64,000 bases of DNA from Bacteroides mediterraneensis (GCF_025993685.1 NZ_DAJPEN010000001.1:3224001-3288000), one strand, 5' to 3'; shown: positions 51,128 through 61,630, counted from the stretch's first letter. The notes: generated by a model not told the origin, from the sequence alone. Numbers and translations are program-made.

Positions 51128-52333
51128 TTACTTACGTATCTTACAGCCGTACATTCCATAATATAAAATAAACAGGAAGCAGGGTAAACACAACCAATAT
51201 GCCTGTTGTGCACCACATGCATCTTTCAACCAACCATACACAGTCGGTATAACTGCACCGCCGAACATGGCCATAATAAGAAGCGATGAACCTGTTTTTG
51301 TAAATCTGCCAAGATCGGCTATTGCCAAAGGCCATAGCGCAGGCCACATCAGCGAACAACCCAAAGCCATTAAAGACACGAAATAGATAGATATGTCAGA
51401 AGGGGTGATAACCACCAGTATAGAACCGATAATTGCGACTATAGAACATATCTTCAATGCCGTAGCCTGACTGATATAGCGTGGTATAAAGATGATGCCA
51501 CATATATATCCTATAACGATTCCTATAGGTGCAATCCATGCATAGTTGGCCGCATTTGCCAATCCAATTGAATTGGCATAATCAACCAGTGTACCCAACG
51601 ATACAGTCTCTACACCGACATAAAGAAACAGTGCGATACACCCCAACAATAAATGGGGGAACTGAAACACGGACGTTTTTCCTGAGTTATTTGATTCGTC
51701 AGCAGCATTGTCTGCCGGAGCATCTTCTCCCTCTGCCTTTACTTCCGGCAGGGGAGCAAAAAATGCCATTATACCAAGAATCACAAATGCCAAGATGATA
51801 ATCAGGAAAGGATATTCAAGGTCGGAAATACCAATCTTGTTTACATCTTTTCCAATGAGCCATACGATGAATATGGACGGTATCGGCCAGGCAAGCTTGT
51901 TACAAATACCCATAATACTGATGCGTTTGGCTGCACTTTCCAAAGGACCGAGTATGGTGATATACGGATTGACTGAGGCCTGCAGATAGGCATTGCCTGC
52001 CCCACTCACGAAGGAAGCCAGAAGGAACAATGTGAAACTGCCCCCATTTGCAGACAAAATGAAAAGATAAAATGCAACTGCAAATATAAAAAAGGACAAT
52101 GACATGGTTTTCTTATATCCTATCGCCTTTATCGTAAGTCCCGCAGGATAGCCGAATAGCAGAAAAGGGATAAAGGTTGCTGCAATAATCAGGTAGGAAG
52201 CGGCATTGGATATATTCAGTGAACCTTGCAATACCGGTACCAGTAAAGAATTAATTCCCAAAGCAAAACCTATGGCAAAGAACATTATTCCAATAAAAGC
52301 CAAAGGAATCATAGTTTTGTTGTTTGAAGTCAT
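51128..52333 (-). CDS. FucP-type sugar:H+ symporter (MFS)
   Basis: 401 aa with 12 predicted membrane segments. The start (IPLAFIGIMFFAIGFALGIN) and LASFVSGAGNAYLQASVNPY are those of the FucP/GluP sugar transporter family at the inner membrane. The substrate (fucose, glucose or galactose) cannot be fixed. It has no enzyme gene beside it. Confidence 0.85.
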   Translation of the reverse strand: MTSNNKTMIPLAFIGIMFFAIGFALGINSLLVPVLQGSLNISNAASYLIIAATFIPFLLFGYPAGLTIKAIGYKKTMSLSFFIFAVAFYLFILSANGGSFTLFLLASFVSGAGNAYLQASVNPYITILGPLESAAKRISIMGICNKLAWPIPSIFIVWLIGKDVNKIGISDLEYPFLIIILAFVILGIMAFFAPLPEVKAEGEDAPADNAADESNNSGKTSVFQFPHLLLGCIALFLYVGVETVSLGTLVDYANSIGLANAANYAWIAPIGIVIGYICGIIFIPRYISQATALKICSIVAIIGSILVVITPSDISIYFVSLMALGCSLMWPALWPLAIADLGRFTKTGSSLLIMAMFGGAVIPTVYGWLKDACGAQQAYWLCLPCFLFILYYGMYGCKIRK

Positions 52334-52861
52334 TTTTCGTAAAAATTAAGGTAATAAAATACAATGTAATGCTATTCTAATAAGGTAATGTAACTTTTTA
52401 ATAGAGAGATCCCCAAAGCTAATCCCGAACAATGTCGGTTCTTCACTTTGTGGTTGTTTTTTCGCCTTCAGTCTGTTCAAACTGACATGACTGTTGCCTT
52501 TTATCGTGCAATCGAGCACATCCGTTTCTCCTCTTAAAGCAAATTGGCTACCCGCTCCAGCCGATACTTACAGGTATTTTGCCTTCACATTCATCGCCCC
52601 CTTGAAACCGGCAGCTAATGACACACCGAGTTAATGGTATTCTCTTCATACTGCTATTTATTTTTAATTGTCATTTACTTTTCACTAGCGTTTAGATTTT
52701 GCGAATATAACACATTCTCCTCCAATAGCCAAGAAAAACCAATGGATAACACACGCTCATTCAGTATAGCTGGTACCTCTTTTCCTTACTTGCACTTGCA
52801 TAACGTAAGAAAAATTTCCATCTTTGTAGAAAAGCTGAAAAAACTAAAATTATGTTCCCCC
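52334..52861. other. Intergenic region, little recognised
   Basis: About 530 bp between divergent genes. A CATCTTTG -7-like box (52819-52826) lies before the regulator ATG. I see no other gene, repeat or strong hairpin. Confidence 0.4.
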
Positions 52862-53500
52862 ATGAAGAACCTATACATTTTAGATGACCACCCGATTGTC
52901 ACTGAAGGGCTCAGCCAACTGCTGGCAAACAACCACAACTATCAGATAACCACCGGGCACCATCATTCTGAGCTATACGGTTACCTGAACCATACCACTC
53001 CAGACCTGTTAATTATAGATTATGAAATCCAAGGTGAAACGGCCTTGGACATTATTGCCTATCTACGGCAGAAAGCAATCCAGATTCCCATACTTGTGTA
53101 TACCATGCACACCGAATTCTGGATTATCAAGCTATTGACCAAGGCGGAAGTGGCAGGTATTGTCACCAAAAACGACAAAATAAACGAAATAGAAAACGCC
53201 ATTGCACGGATATTGGGGGAACATACCAAATATTACTCTCCTACCGCACTGCACATCGTGCTTTCCATTGTAGGTGACCAGTCAGCTGCTAAACAGATAA
53301 ACTACACTCCCAGCCCACGTGAAAATGAAATTATCCAGATGTTATCATGTGGACTTACTTCCGACGACATCGCCCACAAACTTAATCTTAGCAAAAACAC
53401 TATTGACACGATGAGAAAAAATATCCTGTTAAAAAGCGGAGCCACCAATGTATCACATCTCATGCGAATAGCTTTCTTAAAAGGTTGGATTACGATATGA
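52862..53500 (+). CDS. NarL/FixJ-type response regulator
   Basis: 212 aa from the ATG at 52862, where the receiver begins (MKNLYILDDHPIVTEGLSQL); the 76 residues encoded upstream are not domain-like. Phosphorylated Asp in DLLIIDYEIQ (about 54), C-terminal LuxR HTH (SPRENEIIQMLSCGLTSDDI, LNLSKNTIDTMRKNIL). The stop overlaps the kinase start. Targets unknown. Confidence 0.9.
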   Translation: MKNLYILDDHPIVTEGLSQLLANNHNYQITTGHHHSELYGYLNHTTPDLLIIDYEIQGETALDIIAYLRQKAIQIPILVYTMHTEFWIIKLLTKAEVAGIVTKNDKINEIENAIARILGEHTKYYSPTALHIVLSIVGDQSAAKQINYTPSPRENEIIQMLSCGLTSDDIAHKLNLSKNTIDTMRKNILLKSGATNVSHLMRIAFLKGWITI

Positions 53501-55569
53501 AACAAATTGTTTTTTTTATTTTTCTTTGCCTGACCGCACATTTAACGGCCAGTGACAAAAACGACAGCTTGACCGACTTACTACAGTCATTTGGAGATAA
53601 CGGCGAATATGCCCGTATGGATTCTATCTACGGAGTCATCACCCGTGAAAACCGTTACAAACAAGATAAGCTTTATGCCTTGAATGTCGACCTGGATTAT
53701 GCCCGCTATCTCAACCAGAAAGGAGACTGCGACAAAGCATATACCTTGCTGGCTCAAACCCGGAAAAAGGCTGCCACACTAGGAAAGCACCAGACAGACC
53801 AGTCCTCCCGTGTCCTAATGCAGACAATCGAAGCACTTGCCACGTATGAAACCGCCTACGGACAATGGCAGACCGACCACCTGGTGGAAGCCCGGAACAC
53901 AGCTACCGAAGCCGTCCAATTGCTGGAACAGGTGAAAGACTCAGTCAATCTGGCCGAAGCCTATAATCTATCGGGAGTCATACACCGAAAACTTTTTATG
54001 TTCGACAATGCCATTTCACTGTATGAAAAAGCACTGGCCATTACCGAAAATCTGCAAAACTATAATCTGGCGGCTATCATCGTATCCAATATCTCTATTC
54101 TCTACAATGAAGTAGGAAAAAACAACGAGGCCATACAGGTTTCACGCAAGATGTTCACCTATCCACAAACCGATACACTGACCATAGATTACCGTATTGG
54201 AGAAGTTAACAGATTATGTAACCATGCCATCCTGCTGGCCAACAACCACCAGCTTGGAAACGCACTGGACACACTCCGCCTAGTGAACCAGAAACTCCAG
54301 CCGGAAATGCCCGATGGACTCAAGTTGCTGGCATACACCCAATACGCCAGAGTGCTACGGGATTTAGGCAAACCGTTGCAAGCCTTCCAGTATTATCAAA
54401 AAGCCATGAGTTACAAGGCTACTACGTTCAACAAAGCAAACATAGCCAATTTGGAATACCTGTACGGCTACATGCTGTTTCACGATACAGACTCCTTATC
54501 TCAGGCCCGGCAGTATATCATGAAAGCGGCCGACTTTGCCCGGAAACATCCTTCCGGCCTGCTTCCCAAAGTACTCTTGACCCTTGCTGAAATAGAAGCC
54601 AAAAGACATGAAAACCAGCTATCCTACCAGCTCGTGCTAGAAGCTTATAAAGCCAACGAAGAACTGAATAACCAGTATTTCCACAACCGGTTGTCCGGAT
54701 TCGAAGCCGAACTGGACCTCAAAGAGAAAGACTTGCAGATTGCCGGCATCAATGAAAAACGGGCAGAAGAGAAAGCAGCCTATCTGGCACGCACCTATAC
54801 CATCGGGGGGATACTTGTACTAGTTGTACTGCTACTGGTCATCCTGACTATCAGCATGCACAAAAGAAAAATCGCCTTCAACCTGAAGCAGCTGAAACTG
54901 GAAAAAGAAATCAAAGACAAGGAAATGCAAAGCCAGCTTCTCCTCACCGACATGCATAAAAAGATGACAGAACAATATATCTGCGGACTCGAGGACAGTA
55001 ATAACCGCATTTCCAAAGAACTGCACGACGGCGTATGCAACGACCTGTTATCCATTGAAATGGAAATGCAGCAGGCGAAAACTCCTTCCTTCAGCATCCA
55101 GCTCGGGCGGATAAGAGAAGCCTTGCGCAATCTCTCCCACCAGCTGGCAACTCCTGTTTTCCACAATTTCAGCTTATATCAGGTGCTGACCCTCTACACT
55201 GACAAGCTGAAATCATTGGAAAACATTCACATTGAATGCTATATAGAGGAGAGTATAAAGCAAATTTCATTTCCTCCAGAACAGACACAGGAAGTATATC
55301 GTATCTTACAAGAAATCGTATCCAACCTGATAAAACATGCCGATGCCCAAAATGCTTACGTTACCATCAGCCATGAATCCGGACAAATCCATATCCTCAT
55401 TGAAGACGACGGGAAAGGATTCGCTCCGAGCCAGCTTACCCATCATCCTCTTCAAAGCGGATTAGGATTGAGAAACATCAAAGAACGCTGCACCAAGCTG
55501 CAAGGTGACTGCGAAATCAAATCGAAAGAAGGCCAAGGAACCGTAGTCCATTTCTGGTTTCCAATATAA
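53497..55569 (+). CDS. TPR-containing sensor histidine kinase (HisKA_3)
   Basis: 690 aa from the ATG at 53497, overlapping the regulator stop by 4 bp. Signal peptide, a long tetratricopeptide-like periplasmic region (about 20-420; SLAEAYNLSGVIHRKLF type repeats), one membrane segment (TIGGILVLVVLLLVILTIS), a coiled linker, and a HisKA_3 domain with the phospho-His in RISKELHDGVCNDLLSI. HATPase near the C-terminus (EDDGKGFAPS, GLGLRNIKERC). Pairs with the NarL-type regulator. Confidence 0.92.
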   Translation: MKQIVFFIFLCLTAHLTASDKNDSLTDLLQSFGDNGEYARMDSIYGVITRENRYKQDKLYALNVDLDYARYLNQKGDCDKAYTLLAQTRKKAATLGKHQTDQSSRVLMQTIEALATYETAYGQWQTDHLVEARNTATEAVQLLEQVKDSVNLAEAYNLSGVIHRKLFMFDNAISLYEKALAITENLQNYNLAAIIVSNISILYNEVGKNNEAIQVSRKMFTYPQTDTLTIDYRIGEVNRLCNHAILLANNHQLGNALDTLRLVNQKLQPEMPDGLKLLAYTQYARVLRDLGKPLQAFQYYQKAMSYKATTFNKANIANLEYLYGYMLFHDTDSLSQARQYIMKAADFARKHPSGLLPKVLLTLAEIEAKRHENQLSYQLVLEAYKANEELNNQYFHNRLSGFEAELDLKEKDLQIAGINEKRAEEKAAYLARTYTIGGILVLVVLLLVILTISMHKRKIAFNLKQLKLEKEIKDKEMQSQLLLTDMHKKMTEQYICGLEDSNNRISKELHDGVCNDLLSIEMEMQQAKTPSFSIQLGRIREALRNLSHQLATPVFHNFSLYQVLTLYTDKLKSLENIHIECYIEESIKQISFPPEQTQEVYRILQEIVSNLIKHADAQNAYVTISHESGQIHILIEDDGKGFAPSQLTHHPLQSGLGLRNIKERCTKLQGDCEIKSKEGQGTVVHFWFPI

Positions 55570-55570
55570 G

Positions 55571-55621
55571 GCAAAAAAAGAATCCGCATTACAACTCCCC
55601 GATATTGTAATACGGATTCTT
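55571..55621 (-). terminator. Terminator of the DUF4878 gene
   Basis: 55578-55594 pairs with 55605-55621 (one mismatch); on the minus strand a seven-T run follows. It can also stop the convergent kinase transcript. Confidence 0.85.
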
Positions 55622-55650
55622 CGTCCACCATGATTATAAGGCCTTCTTAT

Positions 55651-56076
55651 TTATTCATCCATCAGCCTGTCGGCTCCCCAAAGCATGATTACCCATTTGT
55701 CTTCATTGTCCTTTACCAGATACAAAGAAGTCTCATGTTCATCCCCGGTCATGTAAACCTCCTTAAAAGTTACTCTAGCGTAAGTCCCCGTCTTACTAAA
55801 TTCTTCCTTCAGAATCTCATAACTTTTCAGCTTTTCTTTGTCACCTTGTCTGGCGGCTTGTTTTTCAATCATCTCGGCAAATTCCTTTTTTGCCTCTTCT
55901 TTCACCTGAGGATCATTATCCTCTGTCAACTGCATCAAATCCACATAACCTTTATAGTCCTCAGATACTATACAATCCAACGCTTTCTTTACTACCGCCG
56001 AAGGAGTATTTGAAGAGCAGGCCGACAAAAACAAAAAAGCTCCTATTACCCATGTGAACTTAAAAATTGTTTTCAT
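55651..56076 (-). CDS. DUF4878-like lipoprotein
   Basis: 141 aa from the ATG at 56076, which begins a lipoprotein signal (lipobox LSACSS, Cys about residue 19). The mature part (SAVVKKALDCIVSEDYKGYV, with DKWVIM near the end) fits the DUF4878 / NTF2-like family. Function unknown. Monocistronic. Confidence 0.82.
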   Translation of the reverse strand: MKTIFKFTWVIGAFLFLSACSSNTPSAVVKKALDCIVSEDYKGYVDLMQLTEDNDPQVKEEAKKEFAEMIEKQAARQGDKEKLKSYEILKEEFSKTGTYARVTFKEVYMTGDEHETSLYLVKDNEDKWVIMLWGADRLMDE

Positions 56077-56210
56077 AGTTTTTCTTTTTTTAGTTGGCAT
56101 CTATATTTTGTTCGTCTAACAATTATTTTTGTCAAAAATAAGCGATTAAACCTAAAAATAGATTCCCATAAATAACCTATTTTATATTACTATTTATTGG
56201 AAGCTGCCCA

Positions 56211-56241
56211 AAAATGAGGCTGGACATCCAAGTCCAGCCTC
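56211..56241 (-). terminator. Terminator of the tandem lipoprotein genes
   Basis: Perfect 10-bp stem GAGGCTGGAC/GTCCAGCCTC (56216-56225 with 56232-56241); on the minus strand followed by ATTTTT. Confidence 0.85.
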
Positions 56242-56291
56242 CAGAATCGGGATTGATTTCTGCATGAAATCAGTTTACTCACCTCTTTTTC

Positions 56292-57881
56292 CTAATTATC
56301 CCAGGTAGAATAGTCTATCCATACCGTTTTAGACATAGACACATCGGCATCGACAGATTCATGCCCGTAGCGGATACCGCAATTATAATGCACCTTGGTC
56401 TTTTGCAGCTTCATACCATCCTTCAAGGTCACACTGACCAGTCCGGGCTGTGCGTCGGACACAAGCGTATAGATACATTGCTGACGGTAAAGCTTCATGC
56501 TGTTATTAATGTGGTCAAGATAGTTCTGGCGAAGTGTCCATCCACCCTCCAATACATAATTCGACGTCATGGCCTGTACCGCATCTATCACATGCTTATT
56601 TCCACTTCCTTCATACACAAAGGCTTCTCCACGGTCATAAAATTCACCCGGAACAAACAGCCAGCGCTTGCTGTAAAGTCCATTACCAGAGTTTCCTTTA
56701 CAAGTGACCGACATGCTTTCTGTCTTATAAGAGACTGCAGTAGAAGACTCTTTGGAGAAAGACGCTTTAAACGCTCCCCAGGGTCTTTCCGCCAGCTGAG
56801 TGGGAGATACCGCAACAGAGACTTTCCAAAACGAGTTCTCAGTATAGTTTGCCCCATGCACAACCGTCTGAGGCTGATAGCTTACTTCGCGGAAAATTCC
56901 TCCATCCGAATGCACGGTCACTTCGCTCGAAGCCATCTGCATCAGGTTCCATAAATACGCATATACATCAATGCCTTTAGGAGTCGTGTAATCCTTGATA
57001 GAAGCACTAAAACCACTACCCAATGCGTTGGTCACACTCAACAAGCAATTATTGTTTTTACTGTATATCTGAAAATTATAGGCCGAAATCACCCACGTAT
57101 TGTCAATACATACATCGCCCGGCTTTCCATCTTTTGTCGCATAAGGATAACTGTCAAAGGTATAGTCCATATCACCCTTGTCATACGCATACAAACGATT
57201 GTAAACCTCAATCTGCTTTAAGGCTTCCTTGTCGGCCATTTGTGCATTGTAGCCTGCATCCGGAATAAAGCCCGCCCTGCTGCCTGCGGCACTTGCAACC
57301 GAAAATGTCTGCTTCTGAAGCGAATTTGCCGCTTTACCAATCATATTTTCCAAGGCATGCGGATCGTTGTCTGGGAATATACGATAATGCTGCACACGGT
57401 CATAGTTGATGGCATAATATCCCGGTTCCATATACACGCCGACAAGCGAAAGCATCGCCTTCTTCTGCTCCAGTGTATTCTCATCGGCAATAAGATAGAA
57501 ATCCCGTTTATAATACTTCAGCAAACGGAATAAAGAAACCGGATACTTACCGGACACCACATCTCTCACATCAAGTATCACGGTAAAAAACATATTCTCA
57601 CTCTTTATCATATCCTCCAGCTCGCTGGTCGACATTCCATCATCATAGTTTATGATTTTCTTATCTTTTATCTCCCACGAAACCGGAATATTATCAAGCA
57701 AAAGAGAAGCGACCTTGTTCACTTTCTCGCCCGATCCCATACAGAGCAACACTACATCTTTTTTCCCATCAACCACTCCGGCTAGACGTTCCTTTCCAGT
57801 AAGCGTATCCAAATCAAAATCGCTGCAGGACCCCATAAAAAAAGTACCTACTAACAAACCTAAATATAATAGAAATCTCAT
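56292..57881 (-). CDS. Lipoprotein paralog B, C-terminal region resembling leukocidin-type toxins
   Basis: 529 aa with a lipoprotein signal (lipobox MGSCSD, Cys about residue 19). The N-terminal third is an alpha/beta-like domain (FFTVILDVRDVV, FYLIADENTLEQKKAMLSLV). The C-terminal half is strand-rich, ends in SKTVWIDYSTWDN and contains GLYSKRWLFVPGEF, which recall the beta-pore-forming leukocidin/cytolysin domain. I infer that only loosely. It lies 19 bp after the stop of its paralog at 57901-59553 and they share a terminator. Experimental role unknown. Confidence 0.6.
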   Translation of the reverse strand: MRFLLYLGLLVGTFFMGSCSDFDLDTLTGKERLAGVVDGKKDVVLLCMGSGEKVNKVASLLLDNIPVSWEIKDKKIINYDDGMSTSELEDMIKSENMFFTVILDVRDVVSGKYPVSLFRLLKYYKRDFYLIADENTLEQKKAMLSLVGVYMEPGYYAINYDRVQHYRIFPDNDPHALENMIGKAANSLQKQTFSVASAAGSRAGFIPDAGYNAQMADKEALKQIEVYNRLYAYDKGDMDYTFDSYPYATKDGKPGDVCIDNTWVISAYNFQIYSKNNNCLLSVTNALGSGFSASIKDYTTPKGIDVYAYLWNLMQMASSEVTVHSDGGIFREVSYQPQTVVHGANYTENSFWKVSVAVSPTQLAERPWGAFKASFSKESSTAVSYKTESMSVTCKGNSGNGLYSKRWLFVPGEFYDRGEAFVYEGSGNKHVIDAVQAMTSNYVLEGGWTLRQNYLDHINNSMKLYRQQCIYTLVSDAQPGLVSVTLKDGMKLQKTKVHYNCGIRYGHESVDADVSMSKTVWIDYSTWDN

Positions 57882-57900
57882 ATTCGTAAATCATTAAATA

Positions 57901-59553
57901 TTACCAATTGTTAAAATCAATCCACACTGTAAGTTTCGCACTTACATCCAACAGTGCATCACATGCCACACCGGAATCATTGGGCAGAGGATGAGCCGTA
58001 GGCGTTCCCCAGCTGTTAAACCAAACTCCTCCACGCTGCAAGTTCATGCCATCCACAATCTCCACAGCCACAATACCGGCTGAAGCGCCATCAGTCTTCA
58101 TCGTTACCGCACATTCCTGCTGATAGTTCAGAAGATTCTGATTGAACAACGGGTCATTGTCATAATCACAGAATACATTTTTTGAGACCGGGGTCACCGC
58201 ATTATATAAGATGTCATACCACGCAGGTGAAATCATGGCGCTTCCATCTATCATGTTGTCATCTTTCATAGCCCGACTACCTCTGAACAAGGTTTCCGGA
58301 TACCACTTCCATGAGTAGCTCAGTTCCGAATCGGTCTGGGTCTTGTTCACCACACGAGTCATTTCCTTCAACTGGTAAGTAATGCTCTTTCCCCATCGGT
58401 ATTCACCCTTCAGTTCAGGCTTCATACTCAAATCGAACCCAACCGAACGGCTTTGCGAATGGCTGATGGTCGATTCGTCCTGAGGAAGTCCGGGAGCAAA
58501 GTCTATTGGAGAAAAATTGAGCAACGACGACTTTCCGTCTGAAATCCGGATACGGGTATAAGCATTGTTTCTCAAGCCCCACAGCAATCCCCACACTTCA
58601 TTCTTAGGAGGATTTTTCACAATGACAGTGGAGTTATTGATTTTATTAGCAAACCCGTTACCTCCTGCCGAATAAACGGCAAGCATGTTGTCCCCGTTGG
58701 TCGGGGCATAAATACGGAGATTATAAGCATCTATCGCCCATTCACGATCCACCACCGCATCCCAAAGCTTATCACCAGCTGGCGAATACTTGCGGACTTC
58801 TCCTGAATACGGGGGAAGCAGCTCATATCCCGTCATCGGATAATCGTAACGATTGGTGTACACATAGAAACGATTACTCAGATAGATTCTTTTCATGGCA
58901 CGCATGGCACGTTTCGTCACTTCCGGATCGGACGTATCATCCGTGGTAGGAGCTCCCCATGCCAGTGTACGGCTGTCTGCAGGAAGTCCATTCGTTCCAC
59001 AAAGTTTCTTCAGCGCATCAGGGTCTGCCATGTCATAATAATAATAACGCTGTTCTTCGGGATAAGCCACTTTGTAATAGCCTTTACCCACATACATTCC
59101 CAGAAGGCGTAACATCCATGATTTCAACTGTTCACTGTTGTCACTATCTGCAATCAGTACGACTCCCCTCCGCAAATGCCGAAGTTCCTGAATCAAATCC
59201 GGATTATACGTACCAGCCACAAATTGTTTGACATTACCAACAACTGTAACGTCATTCAAACTGTCACGAGCAATGGTCAACAGACTGTTAATTTGATCGG
59301 GACCTGGAAGCTGGCTGAATGCCAACAACGAATCATAATGATTAACCGATTGAATCTGTTCTGCCAGACTTTTGCATTCAGCTCCATCCAACCATATCAA
59401 ATAACTGCTATGCTGTACACGGGGGTCATTTTGGACACTCTCAGCCCTACTTTCTGCAAGCTCCATAGATTTAGGAAGTTCATCCTGCCTACAGCCCGTC
59501 AGAAATGTAATTAGAATGTCAACAAGGAATAAAAATAAAAATGATTTTCTCAT
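57901..59553 (-). CDS. Lipoprotein paralog A, C-terminal region resembling leukocidin-type toxins
   Basis: 550 aa with a lipoprotein signal (FLTGCRQ, Cys about residue 21). Same plan as the gene at 56292-57881: an alpha/beta-like first part (GVVLIADSDNSEQLKSWM) and a strand-rich C-terminal half (LSYSWKWYPETLF, MISPAWYDILYNAVTPVSKN, ending LTVWIDFNNW). In outline this is similar to Vibrio cytolysin-type pore-forming domains (SFTWNR-like and ISP...Y segments). First gene of the pair; the LytTR regulator gene follows upstream on the same strand after about 180 bp. Confidence 0.6.
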   Translation of the reverse strand: MRKSFLFLFLVDILITFLTGCRQDELPKSMELAESRAESVQNDPRVQHSSYLIWLDGAECKSLAEQIQSVNHYDSLLAFSQLPGPDQINSLLTIARDSLNDVTVVGNVKQFVAGTYNPDLIQELRHLRRGVVLIADSDNSEQLKSWMLRLLGMYVGKGYYKVAYPEEQRYYYYDMADPDALKKLCGTNGLPADSRTLAWGAPTTDDTSDPEVTKRAMRAMKRIYLSNRFYVYTNRYDYPMTGYELLPPYSGEVRKYSPAGDKLWDAVVDREWAIDAYNLRIYAPTNGDNMLAVYSAGGNGFANKINNSTVIVKNPPKNEVWGLLWGLRNNAYTRIRISDGKSSLLNFSPIDFAPGLPQDESTISHSQSRSVGFDLSMKPELKGEYRWGKSITYQLKEMTRVVNKTQTDSELSYSWKWYPETLFRGSRAMKDDNMIDGSAMISPAWYDILYNAVTPVSKNVFCDYDNDPLFNQNLLNYQQECAVTMKTDGASAGIVAVEIVDGMNLQRGGVWFNSWGTPTAHPLPNDSGVACDALLDVSAKLTVWIDFNNW

Positions 59554-59734
59554 AATCGGCTGTTTTTTTAAGGTAAAACATTAGATAAAAACTCAAGTCG
59601 ACTTTGAATTATAACATACCGCCGAAAAAAATTGTTCATGTGAAATTTCGGGAACAAGGTAAAGTCGCCCCTTTTACAAGCCCTGTCAACAGAAGAAAAA
59701 CACACCCACAGCAATCTGGAGGTTGTATTTTCTC

Positions 59735-60442
59735 TCAGTCCAAAAATAAAAGCATTTCTGCTACCTGACCGGCATATTGTGCCCCGACCGGCAAGTCTTC
59801 AGACAGACCTTTCAGTTTCACCCGTGTACGAGTAAAAGAAATTACGGATGGGATGGAAATAACGTACGAACGGTGAATACGCAAAAACATACCGTCGGGC
59901 AATAAATCAGTAATAGCCTTCAGATTGGTACGGGTCAGCACATGCCCGCCCGACTGACGGACAATCTTGACATAATTTCCTAACGCCTCTACATACAATA
60001 TATCTGAAAGAGGAATGCTCACATTATTATATTCCTGCTTGACGACCAGACATTCGGGCACCGCAGACCGACGGGAATCCAAACGGCGCAGGGCCTTTTC
60101 CACCGCCATTTCAAAACGTTCATACGAGAAAGGTTTGAGCAGGAAGTCCACCGCGTCCAGATTAAACCCTTCAAGTGCATACTCCGCATAAGCGGTAGTA
60201 AAAATAAAGCTACATTCATGCGGCAAGATATCGGCTATTTCCAATCCGTTGAGACTGTTCATCTGAATATCCAGAAAAATCAGGTCGGGTTTCTGACGGC
60301 GTATCGCCTCCAGGCCTACGCGCGGTTCACTAAAAGCAAGCAGTTCCATTCCTCCTCTCCGGCGGCAAAACTGTTCTATCACCAACAACGCCATCGGCTC
60401 ATCGTCTATTGCCATGCATCTCAACGTTCTGTTCATAACCAT
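59735..60442 (-). CDS. LytTR-family response regulator
   Basis: 235 aa using the ATG at 60442 (60436 is also possible); the open frame upstream begins with TTG inside the kinase gene. Receiver (IDDEPMALLVIEQFC, Asp in LIFLDIQMNS) and LytTR domain (ILYVEALGNYVKIVR, FLRIHRSYVISIPSV). Paralogous to the regulator on element 1. It starts 11 bp after the stop of its kinase gene. Confidence 0.9.
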   Translation of the reverse strand: MVMNRTLRCMAIDDEPMALLVIEQFCRRRGGMELLAFSEPRVGLEAIRRQKPDLIFLDIQMNSLNGLEIADILPHECSFIFTTAYAEYALEGFNLDAVDFLLKPFSYERFEMAVEKALRRLDSRRSAVPECLVVKQEYNNVSIPLSDILYVEALGNYVKIVRQSGGHVLTRTNLKAITDLLPDGMFLRIHRSYVISIPSVISFTRTRVKLKGLSEDLPVGAQYAGQVAEMLLFLD

Positions 60443-60453
60443 CCTGTGTTCTT

Positions 60454-61470
60454 TCAATCCTCTTTTCTCAATCGTATGTCCAGACTTACGCAATACACAC
60501 CGTTTTCTGCCCCTGCTTTCAACTCATAACATCCCGGATAAAGCAACTCCAGCCGCTTGCGGCAGTTTTCAATGCCGATACCCTCCAGTCCATCCTCCCG
60601 AACCCGCATCACTTTATTTTCTGTCTCAAAAAACAATTGCCGGTCGTCCACCCTGACGCAGATACGGACCGTACAGTCCACTTCCGACGAAGTGCCATAC
60701 TTGAATGCGTTCTCAATAAAAGTGATGAGCAGCATCGACGGAACGAGCACCTGCCCGTCTGTAACTTCCACCTCCAGCTCCACATGAGTATGTCCATTCA
60801 AACGGAGTTTTTGCAAATCAACATACTGACGGATATATTCCAGTTCACGTGCTGCCGGAATAAGTTCAGCCCCACTCTGCGAATACATGTACCGCAAGAT
60901 ACCGGAAAATTTCACAAAGGCCGATTCCGTTTTGTCCGACCCGGAAAGCACCAAGGCATAGAGTGTATTGAGGGTATTAAACAGAAAATGCGGATTAATC
61001 TGTGCCTTGTAGAGTGCCAGCTCCGCCTTGTTTTTCTCAGCCTCCACTTCCTGCCGCGACAGAATCTGGCGGAACAGCTCAAAAGTCAGTTCAATGGCCA
61101 GTGAAAAACCTGTCACCACCAAGAAGAAAAACCAGATGGTCTGTGTGCGCATGTGCAGACGGGCTTCCACCGGACGAGTGACATCGGCCTCCAACTCCGG
61201 AGGAAGAGGAAAATGAGTCAACAGTTCCGTCATTCCAACAAAACACAACATACACCACGTGATGCGCAGGTATTTTTTTTGCATAAACAGCTTAGGCAAG
61301 CATACCCAGCGATACAGAAAATAAAGCACATACACATACAATATCAAAGTAACAAGAAAGGCTGTATTATGCACAATCCAGCGGTCCACCGGCAACAGCA
61401 TGATGGCCAACGGCATAATGACCAGGCAGAACAAGAGGTCTACATACAGCGGAATATGGCTTTTCTTCAT
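60454..61470 (-). CDS. LytS-like sensor histidine kinase
   Basis: 338 aa. Four N-terminal membrane segments, then a His_kinase domain with NPHFLFNTLNTLYALVLS and a HATPase with ENAFKYG and GIGIENCRKRLELLY. Paralog of the element 1 kinase, with which it shares most of the kinase core by eye. It is divergent from the RND efflux operon across a 160-bp region, so it may control that operon. Confidence 0.9.
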   Translation of the reverse strand: MKKSHIPLYVDLLFCLVIMPLAIMLLPVDRWIVHNTAFLVTLILYVYVLYFLYRWVCLPKLFMQKKYLRITWCMLCFVGMTELLTHFPLPPELEADVTRPVEARLHMRTQTIWFFFLVVTGFSLAIELTFELFRQILSRQEVEAEKNKAELALYKAQINPHFLFNTLNTLYALVLSGSDKTESAFVKFSGILRYMYSQSGAELIPAARELEYIRQYVDLQKLRLNGHTHVELEVEVTDGQVLVPSMLLITFIENAFKYGTSSEVDCTVRICVRVDDRQLFFETENKVMRVREDGLEGIGIENCRKRLELLYPGCYELKAGAENGVYCVSLDIRLRKED

Positions 61471-61595
61471 ACATCATCTACTTTCAACGGCAAAGATACG
61501 ACATTTTGGGCACGAATAAACACCTCTCCGGAAGTGTTCATCACCACATCTGCCCGGTTCGTCACCACATGCTCCTTTTTTCGTCTTCTTCTGCG

Positions 61596-61603
61596 TAAGT
61601 TTG
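61596..61603 (+). promoter_or_regulatory. -7 box of the RND efflux operon
   Basis: TAAGTTTG, 27 bp before the ATG at 61631. The region between 61471 and 61595 is shared with the divergent kinase gene. Confidence 0.5.
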
Positions 61604-61630
61604 TGCGACAAACCTCATATTGATATGCAC

